Positions 58,567 through 64,000 of a stretch of 64,000 nucleotides of DNA are shown here, one piece after another (position 1 is the stretch's first letter; each line of letters opens with the position of its first letter). Source of the stretch: Betaproteobacteria bacterium Ga0077532 (lineage in GTDB: Bacteria; Pseudomonadota; Gammaproteobacteria; Burkholderiales; Ga0077523). The stretch lies in contig LNEE01000050.1 in assembly GCA_001464895.1 (NCBI GenBank), positions 37,036 through 101,035 of the forward strand, given 5' to 3'. The notes beneath the pieces were generated by a model. The model saw nothing but the letters and a program-made list of their open reading frames with translations. It made no database searches and was not told the DNA's origin. The position numbers were made by a program, and so were the translations under genes.

Positions 58567-59505
58567 TTGAAGATCCTGGTGACTGGAGCGACGGGCTACA
58601 AGGGGTCGGTACTCGTTCCCAAATTGCTGGCTGCAGGCCATTCCGTGATCGCCCTGGACGTGATGTGGTTCGGCAACTTCCTGCCTTCGCACCCGGCCCT
58701 CACGGTCGTCCGCGGGGATGTTCGCGACATCGAGTCCATACCCCTCGACGGTGTCGACTGCATCATCCATCTGTCCTCGGTGGCCAACGACCCATGCGGT
58801 GACCTCGATCCCAAGCTCACCTGGGAGATCAGTGCACTCGCAACCATGCAGCTTGCCGACCAGGCGGCGCGAAAGGGTGTGCGTCAGTTCATCTATGCGT
58901 CCTCGGGCAGCGTCTACGGAGTCAAGGACGAACCGCAGGTCACCGAGGATCTCGAGCTGAAGCCCATCTCCGAGTACAACAAGACGAAGATGGTCGGCGA
59001 GCGAGTCCTCCTCAGCTACTGCAACGATTTCGCAGTCCAGATCGTCCGTCCCGCCACCGTTTGCGGATGGTCTCCACGGATGCGCCTGGACGTGTCCGTG
59101 AACATGCTGACCATGCAGGCACTCACCCGGGGACACATCACGGTGTTCGGCGGCCAGCAGACGCGCCCCAACATCCACATGGACGACATCACCGACGTCT
59201 ACCTCCACTTCCTCGCGCATCCCGAGTTCACAGGCATCTACAACGCCGGCTTCGAGAACATATCCATCATCGAGATCGCCGAGCGCGTGACACGTCAGGT
59301 GGATGCGAAGATCACCGTGACCGAGTCGAACGATCCGCGCTCATACAGGGTGAACTCCGACAAGCTCCTCGCCACGGGTTTCCGGCCCACCAAGACCGTC
59401 GACGACGCGATCTCGGAGATCGTCGCGAAGTATCGCGCCGGCGAACTCCAGGACGAGGACCGCTACTACAACCTGAAGTGGATGCAGAAGGAGGTGTTGC
59501 GTTGA
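58567..59505 (+). CDS. NAD-dependent epimerase/dehydratase (SDR)
   Basis: A 312-aa extended SDR: NAD loop ILVTGATGYKGSVLVPKLL, catalytic SSGSVYG and YNKTK. The specific sugar is not clear. The start is TTG 58567, 5 nt after AGGAGG; TTG 58564 is too close to the site. The stop overlaps the TTG start of the SIS gene by 3 bp (TTGA). A stretch of 218 bp before it carries no gene. Confidence 0.88.
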   Translation: MKILVTGATGYKGSVLVPKLLAAGHSVIALDVMWFGNFLPSHPALTVVRGDVRDIESIPLDGVDCIIHLSSVANDPCGDLDPKLTWEISALATMQLADQAARKGVRQFIYASSGSVYGVKDEPQVTEDLELKPISEYNKTKMVGERVLLSYCNDFAVQIVRPATVCGWSPRMRLDVSVNMLTMQALTRGHITVFGGQQTRPNIHMDDITDVYLHFLAHPEFTGIYNAGFENISIIEIAERVTRQVDAKITVTESNDPRSYRVNSDKLLATGFRPTKTVDDAISEIVAKYRAGELQDEDRYYNLKWMQKEVLR

Positions 59506-60095
59506 ACGCACCCGCCCCCGTCGGTGTCGCCCAGTTCGAGGATTACTCGCGGCGCCTGCAGGCTGTGCTGGCGCGGTCAGACTGGACGCCGGTCTCGCTG
59601 CTTGCTGCGGACCTCCTCGCCTGTTGGCGGGAGGGCAGGCAGGTGTTCCTGTGCGGGAACGGAGGCAGTGCCGGCAATGCGATCCATCTCGCCAATGACC
59701 TGCTGTACGGCATCGCCAAGCGTCTCGGCGGCGGTCTGCGCGTTACGGCGCTGCCAGCGAACTCGTCGGTGCTTACGTGCCTCGCGAACGACGTCGGTTA
59801 CGACAGCATCTTCTCGCACCAACTCGCCGTGCTCGCGCGACCTGGTGACGTCCTCATCGTGCTCTCGGGCAGTGGCAACTCGCCGAACATCGTCGAGGTG
59901 CTGGATACCGCTCGGAGCATGGACGTGAAGACTTACGCGATCCTCGGATACGGGGGAGGAAAGGCGTTGACGCAGGCGGACGTCCCGATCCATTTTCCCG
60001 TGGACGACATGCAGATCGCCGAAGACCTGCAACTCGTCGTCGGGCACATGGTCATGCAGTACCTCTACTCGATGCGGCCTTCGGTAGGTGAGTGA
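59502..60095 (+). CDS. SIS-domain sugar isomerase, GmhA/DiaA-like
   Basis: A 197-aa phosphosugar-binding protein. FLCGNGGSAGNAIHLANDLL, SSVLTCLANDVGYDSIFSHQ and VLSGSGNSPNIVEVLDTA match sedoheptulose-7-phosphate isomerase and DiaA. In this cluster an isomerase for a heptose or related sugar is more likely than the replication role of DiaA. The start is TTG 59502, overlapping the upstream stop. Confidence 0.85.
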   Translation: MNAPAPVGVAQFEDYSRRLQAVLARSDWTPVSLLAADLLACWREGRQVFLCGNGGSAGNAIHLANDLLYGIAKRLGGGLRVTALPANSSVLTCLANDVGYDSIFSHQLAVLARPGDVLIVLSGSGNSPNIVEVLDTARSMDVKTYAILGYGGGKALTQADVPIHFPVDDMQIAEDLQLVVGHMVMQYLYSMRPSVGE

Positions 60096-60228
60096 ACGTC
60101 CACAACGGGTCCCGACTCGTCCGGCCTCCGTCCCTGGAGAACACGGCCGGGGGAGGTGGCCTCAGCACCGTACTTCCTCCCATCGACTCCCCTTTGTCGG
60201 GGTGTTTCATCAGGCGGGCTCGTCCTAG

Positions 60229-61218
60229 ATGTCCACGGTATTCGTTCTTGGCGCCAATTCCTTCGCGGGGTCTGTGTTCGTCGATGCGGCGCTGACCGCG
60301 GGTCACGATGTGCTCGGCATCAACCGTTCGCCCGAAGGCCTGCCGATGTTCCTGCCATATCGGAGCAATTCCAGGGCTTCGAACTACCAGTTCCGGCAAC
60401 TGGACATCAATCATCATCTCGACGAGATCTGCGGCTGGATGGACGATGCCAGGCCGGAGTACGTGGTCGACTTCGCCGGCCAGGGGATGGTGGCGGAGAG
60501 CTGGTCCGCCCCGGAGCAGTGGTACACCACCAACATCGTCAGCAAGGTGCGACTGCACGAGCGACTTCGCCGGCAGGCATGGCTGAAGAAGTACGTCCGT
60601 GTTTCGACTCCGGAGGTCTACGGAAGCACGGCCGGCATGATCCCGGAGAGTCAGATCTATCGTCCGAGCACCCCGTACGCGGTCTCGCACGCGGCCATCG
60701 ACATGAGTCTCGCGGCATTCCATGCGAACTACGGGTTTCCCGTGGTCTTCACTCGTTTCGCGAACTTCTTCGGCCCCGGTCAACAGCTTTACCGCATAGT
60801 GCCGCGCACGCTGATCTATGGCCGTATGGGCAAGACCTTGCAGCTCCACGGTGGCGGCACTTCGGTGCGTGCATTCATCCACGGCCGGGATGTCGCCTCG
60901 GGGCTGCTCGCCGCCATGGACCGGGGCGATCCTGGTGGCGTGTATCACTTCTCCACGAACCGGTTTCTCACGATTCGTGAAGCAGTGGAAATCATGTGTC
61001 GGCGCATGGGGCTGGATTTCGACGCCGCCGTGCGGGTGGCGCCGGACCGCCCCGGGAAGGATCAGGCGTACCTGATGAACTCCACCCATGCGCGCGAATC
61101 ACTGGGGTGGATCGACACGGTCGATTTCGAGACCGGTGTCGACGAGACCCTCGCGTGGGTCGACCAGAACCTCGCCATCATCCGCACCCTCGGTCTCGAC
61201 TACGCCCACAAGCCCTGA
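60229..61218 (+). CDS. SDR-family sugar dehydratase/epimerase with altered YxxxK
   Basis: A 329-aa extended SDR near dTDP-glucose 4,6-dehydratase and GDP-mannose dehydratase. The NAD loop is degenerate (VLGANSFAGSVF). The catalytic region has STPEVYG, but the Tyr is in PYAVSHAAIDMSL, with His where the general-base Lys of YxxxK is expected. The C-terminal half keeps RFANFFGPGQQLYRIVPR and VRAFIHGRDVASGLL. No ribosome-binding site precedes ATG 60229, and a 133-bp gap separates it from the SIS gene. Activity may be changed or lost. Confidence 0.85.
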   Translation: MSTVFVLGANSFAGSVFVDAALTAGHDVLGINRSPEGLPMFLPYRSNSRASNYQFRQLDINHHLDEICGWMDDARPEYVVDFAGQGMVAESWSAPEQWYTTNIVSKVRLHERLRRQAWLKKYVRVSTPEVYGSTAGMIPESQIYRPSTPYAVSHAAIDMSLAAFHANYGFPVVFTRFANFFGPGQQLYRIVPRTLIYGRMGKTLQLHGGGTSVRAFIHGRDVASGLLAAMDRGDPGGVYHFSTNRFLTIREAVEIMCRRMGLDFDAAVRVAPDRPGKDQAYLMNSTHARESLGWIDTVDFETGVDETLAWVDQNLAIIRTLGLDYAHKP

Positions 61219-61248
61219 GCCGAACGCCTGCGCCCACATCGAACGACC

Positions 61249-62397
61249 ATGACCAAACTCGAGAACTTCCTTCCGGCGCAGTACGAGACCACGGGCGTGC
61301 TGCCGATCAACCATAACTACCTCACCGAGCAGTTCGCGGACCGCGACGAGATCCTCGCGAAGATCCGCGAGGTGGTCGTGCGAGGCGACTTCACGCTGGG
61401 CCGCGCGGTCGACGAGTTCGAGGCCCAGTACGCGGAGCTCACCCAGACGAAGCACGCCATCGGGGTCGGCAGCGGGACGGACGCGCTCTTCCTCAGCCTG
61501 AAGGCCATCGGCGTGAAGGACGGCGACGAGGTCATCACCACGCCCTACACCTTCTACGCAACGGTCGGCGCCATCGTGACCGCAGGCGCGCGACCCGTGT
61601 TCGTGGACGTCCAGGACGACTACAACATCGATCCCGGGCGCATCGAGTCCGCCATCACCCCGAGAACGCGAGCCATCATGCCGGTGCACTGGTCGGGAAA
61701 GCCGTGCCGCATGCACGAGATCATGGAGATCGCGCAGCGCCGCGGGCTCGAGGTCGTGGAGGATTCCTGCCACGGGATCAAGGCCACGCTCGACGGCAAG
61801 GCGGCCGGCTCGTTCGGGATCTCGGGGTGCTTCAGCATGCATCCTCTGAAGAACCTAAACGTGTGGGGAGATGGTGGTGTGGCGGTGACGAACTCCGACG
61901 AGTTCGCCCGGAAGATGCGCCTCCTGAGGAACCACGGCCTCATGAACCGCGACCAGTGCGCGGTGTTCGCCTACAACTCCCGGCTCGACACGGTCCAGGC
62001 CGTCGTCGCGAGTCATCTGCTGAAGAAGATCGATCACATCACCGAGGCGCGCATTGCGAACGCCACGTACTTCGATGCGGCGCTGGGCGGCATTCCGCAG
62101 GTCACGGTGCCGGTGCGGGATGCGAACATCCGGCAGGTCTTCCACATCTATTGCATCCGGGTCGAGCGCCGCGACGAACTGCAGGCCTTCCTCGTGAAGC
62201 ACGGCGTGGACGCGAAGGTCCACTATCCCATCCCGATGCACCTGCAACCGGCAGCGGCGCCGTACGGTTACAAGCGGGGCGATTTCCCGAAAGCGGAGGC
62301 CATCTGCGATTCGGTGCTCTCTCTGCCGGTGCACGAGTTCATCACGCGTGACCAACAGGATCGCGTCATCGATCTCGTCCGGAGGTTCTACGCATGA
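61249..62397 (+). CDS. DegT/DnrJ/EryC1/StrS aminotransferase, first copy
   Basis: A 382-aa PLP enzyme that aminates keto-sugars. VGSGTDALFLSLKAIGVKDG, the aspartate-containing VVEDSCHGIK and the PLP lysine Lys201 in SMHPLKNLNVWGDGG are visible. It probably acts on the product of a neighbouring SDR, giving an amino- or diamino-sugar. The second copy overlaps it by 4 bp (ATGA). Confidence 0.92.
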   Translation: MTKLENFLPAQYETTGVLPINHNYLTEQFADRDEILAKIREVVVRGDFTLGRAVDEFEAQYAELTQTKHAIGVGSGTDALFLSLKAIGVKDGDEVITTPYTFYATVGAIVTAGARPVFVDVQDDYNIDPGRIESAITPRTRAIMPVHWSGKPCRMHEIMEIAQRRGLEVVEDSCHGIKATLDGKAAGSFGISGCFSMHPLKNLNVWGDGGVAVTNSDEFARKMRLLRNHGLMNRDQCAVFAYNSRLDTVQAVVASHLLKKIDHITEARIANATYFDAALGGIPQVTVPVRDANIRQVFHIYCIRVERRDELQAFLVKHGVDAKVHYPIPMHLQPAAAPYGYKRGDFPKAEAICDSVLSLPVHEFITRDQQDRVIDLVRRFYA

Positions 62398-63503
62398 GTG
62401 CGCCCGACACCCGCCGCGTCCCGTTCGTCGGCCTGGACCGCCAGTACCGCTCGGTGCGGGACGAACTGCTGCAGGCGATGGACGAGGTCGGCAACAGCGG
62501 CGGCTACGTCCTGGGCGACCGCGTGGCTGCATTCGAGATGGCCATCGCCACCTACTGCGGTTCGCGTTTCGCCATCGGCGTGAACAGCGGGGCCGACGCA
62601 CTGTTCCTGTCCTTGAAGCATTACGGGATCGGTGAGGGCGATGAGGTGATCACCGCGCCCAATTCGTTCATCGCCACTGCCTGGGTGATCGCCGCCGCCG
62701 GCGCCCGCCCGGTCTTCGCCGACGTCGCCGACGACTACAACATCGATCCCGACGCGGTCGCCCGCGCGGTCACTCCCCGGACCCGGGCGATCATCCCCGT
62801 GCACCTGACCGGCCGACCGGCCGACATGGATCCGCTGATGGCCATCGCCCGGCGTCATGGCCTGCGCGTCATCGAGGACGCCGCGCAGGCGATCGGCGCT
62901 CGCTACCACGGCAGGCGGGTCGGCAGCTTCGGTGACACGGGCTGTTTCAGCCTTCACCCCCTGAAGAATCTCGGTGTCTACGGCGACGGTGGCGTCATCA
63001 CCACCGATGACGAGGCGGCGTACCACTCTCTGCTGAAGTGGCGCAACCACGGCCTGCGCAATCGCGACGAGTGCGAGTTCTGGGGGTACAACTCCCGCCT
63101 CGACGCGATACAGGCGGCGTTCGCCACCGTGAAGCTCGCGCGTCTCGACGCCTGGAACCAGCGCTGTCGCGAGATCGCCACCCTCTATCGCGAAGCGTTG
63201 CGCGGGTTGGTGTGGGTGCCGGAAGACGCACCCGACACGGAAGGCGTGTATCACAACTTCGTGATCCGGACGCCGAACCGTGACCAGCTGATGGCGCACA
63301 TGCAGGCGCAGGGCGTCGATTCGCGGATCCACTACCCGATTCCCCTGCATCTCCAGGAGGCCGCGGCCTACCTGGGTTATCACGCAGGGGACTTCCCGGT
63401 CACCGAGCGGCAGGCGAAGGAGATCGTGAGCCTGCCGATCTATCCCGAACTCGAAGCATCGGAGATCGAACAGGTCATCGATGCAGTCCGTAGTTTCTTC
63501 TGA
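62394..63503 (+). CDS. DegT/DnrJ/EryC1/StrS aminotransferase, second copy
   Basis: A 369-aa paralogue of the preceding gene: NSGADALFLSLKHYGIGEG, VIEDAAQAIGA and Lys191 in SLHPLKNLGVYGDGG. Conserved HYPIPLHLQEAA near the C-terminus matches HYPIPMHLQPAA in the first copy. Two adjacent transaminases suggest a diamino sugar or successive steps. Both could also be one step each on different sugars. Confidence 0.92.
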   Translation: MSAPDTRRVPFVGLDRQYRSVRDELLQAMDEVGNSGGYVLGDRVAAFEMAIATYCGSRFAIGVNSGADALFLSLKHYGIGEGDEVITAPNSFIATAWVIAAAGARPVFADVADDYNIDPDAVARAVTPRTRAIIPVHLTGRPADMDPLMAIARRHGLRVIEDAAQAIGARYHGRRVGSFGDTGCFSLHPLKNLGVYGDGGVITTDDEAAYHSLLKWRNHGLRNRDECEFWGYNSRLDAIQAAFATVKLARLDAWNQRCREIATLYREALRGLVWVPEDAPDTEGVYHNFVIRTPNRDQLMAHMQAQGVDSRIHYPIPLHLQEAAAYLGYHAGDFPVTERQAKEIVSLPIYPELEASEIEQVIDAVRSFF

Positions 63504-63512
63504 GGGGGCGTC

Positions 63513-63968
63513 ATGGGGCAGGAAATCGATCTGATGATCAACTATCCGCGAACGAAGCGGGATGTCTCCGGCCGCGCGGATTCCAAGACCGAGCACGACC
63601 GTGCGCTCGCCCGCCAGTTCGGGCGTGACTTCTTCGACGGCGACCGGCGCAACGGCTACGGCGGGTTCAACTACAACGCGCGGTTCTGGCAGCCTGTGGT
63701 CCCGACCTTTCAGAAGCACTACGGCCTGCACGCGGGCAGTTCCATCCTCGATGTCGGTTGCGCCAAAGGCTTCATGCTCCACGATTTTGCGGCGCTGATC
63801 CCCGGCATCACCGTGAAGGGTGTCGACGTCTCGCAGTACGCCGTCGAGAATGCCATCGAGGACATGAAGCCACACGTCCAGGTGGCCAGCGCCGTTTCGC
63901 TGCGCAGATTCAACGAGCAAGTGCAACACGCCTTAGTGCCGTGTTGTATAGCTTTGCTGGCGTCCTAA
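63513..63968 (+). CDS. SAM-dependent methyltransferase, 3' end replaced by IS
   Basis: The first 130 or so residues form the start of a class I methyltransferase (motif I SSILDVGCAKGFMLHDF, then GVDVSQYAVENAI). After HVQVASAVS the frame runs into a sequence that reads on the minus strand as the end of an IS30-type transposase, so the last roughly 20 residues (RFNEQVQHALVPCCIALL) are not native. The product lacks the rest of the fold and is probably inactive. It follows the second aminotransferase by 9 nt. Confidence 0.85.
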   Translation: MGQEIDLMINYPRTKRDVSGRADSKTEHDRALARQFGRDFFDGDRRNGYGGFNYNARFWQPVVPTFQKHYGLHAGSSILDVGCAKGFMLHDFAALIPGITVKGVDVSQYAVENAIEDMKPHVQVASAVSLRRFNEQVQHALVPCCIALLAS

Positions 63969-64000
63969 AGGCAAGACGTTTTCTTGGTCGGTTGTTGAGG
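63906..64000 (-). mobile_element. IS30-family insertion sequence, end only
   Basis: From about 63906 the sequence GATTCAACGAGCAAGTGCAA looks like an IS terminal inverted repeat. On the minus strand the frame from 64000 to the stop at 63910-63912 reads LNNRPRKRLAFRTPAK-LYNTALRRVALAR, matching the C-terminal end of IS30-type transposases (family pattern LNxRPRKxLxxxTP). Base use is visibly lower in GC than in the neighbours. The element extends beyond the window; the exact boundary is approximate. Confidence 0.78.
63910..64000 (-). CDS. IS30-family transposase, C-terminal fragment
   Basis: Only the last 30 codons are in the window. NNRPRKRLAFRTP is the conserved tail of the DDE domain region in IS30 transposases. 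The stop TGA lies within the presumed inverted repeat, as is common when the gene fills the element. Whether the upstream part is intact cannot be seen. Confidence 0.75.
   Translation of the reverse strand, partial: LNNRPRKRLAFRTPAKLYNTALRRVALAR

Overview
The window is 64 kb of GC-rich, densely coding proteobacterial chromosome and almost certainly comes from a betaproteobacterium. Several gene neighbourhoods point there: an ECF sigma factor followed by DUF3619, DUF3106 and RDD genes; yqgE-ruvX-pyrR-pyrB with a degenerate dihydroorotase; isoaspartyl-methyltransferase-like, rhodanese and TolC genes close to waaA/waaC; and glnA, a DUF4124 gene, ntrB and ntrC in a row. No rRNA, tRNA or CRISPR array was seen. 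The only clear insertion sequence is cut by the right edge.

Layout. 1-9.8 kb: a partial secreted protein, yceI divergent from a LysR regulator, a thioredoxin with a CxxC-less twin, an RND efflux adaptor/pump pair, then a thioesterase, a GNAT acetyltransferase and a LolD-type ABC ATPase. 9.8-15.1 kb: glycogen phosphorylase, a 13-bp tandem repeat and an FtsX-type ABC permease. 15.2-19.0 kb: a large MalT/AfsR-like ATPase regulator and a small secreted protein, bracketed by two copies of a REP-type inverted repeat. 19.0-28.7 kb: valS, an unknown gene, holC and pepA on the minus strand, divergent lptF/lptG, then the sigma-DUF3619-DUF3106-RDD operon. 28.9-35.4 kb: the yqgE/pyrimidine operon, oligopeptidase A and a DUF4124-glutaredoxin fusion. 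35.4-39.2 kb: a betaine/choline-type ABC transporter led by a methyltransferase. 39.5-45.3 kb: xthA and the nitrogen-control genes ntrC, ntrB, a DUF4124 gene and glnA, with a sigma-54 promoter and an NtrC site upstream of glnA. 45.3-54.1 kb: rhodanese, uppP, an HD-GYP protein, TPP-riboswitch-controlled thiD-thiC, the PCMT-rhodanese-TolC genes and 5-formyl-THF cyclo-ligase. 54.1-56.4 kb: the LPS core genes waaA and waaC. 56.7-64 kb: a nucleotide-sugar/surface-glycan cluster (UDP-xylose synthase, APS-kinase-like, two further SDR epimerases, a GmhA-like SIS isomerase, two DegT aminotransferases and a methyltransferase) broken by an IS30-family element.

Most genes are housekeeping genes tightly packed with 1-28 bp overlaps. 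The less ordinary parts are the REP-bracketed regulator/secreted-protein module, the thioredoxin twin, tandem repeats at four regulatory positions (upstream of the RND operon, between glgP and the permease, upstream of lptF, and at the ECF sigma start), a riboswitch whose closing helix may include the thiD start codon, and the glycan cluster with its APS kinase and an SDR that has His in place of the catalytic Lys. Start sites were chosen from ribosome-binding sites, overlaps and family alignment by eye. GTG and TTG starts are common here.
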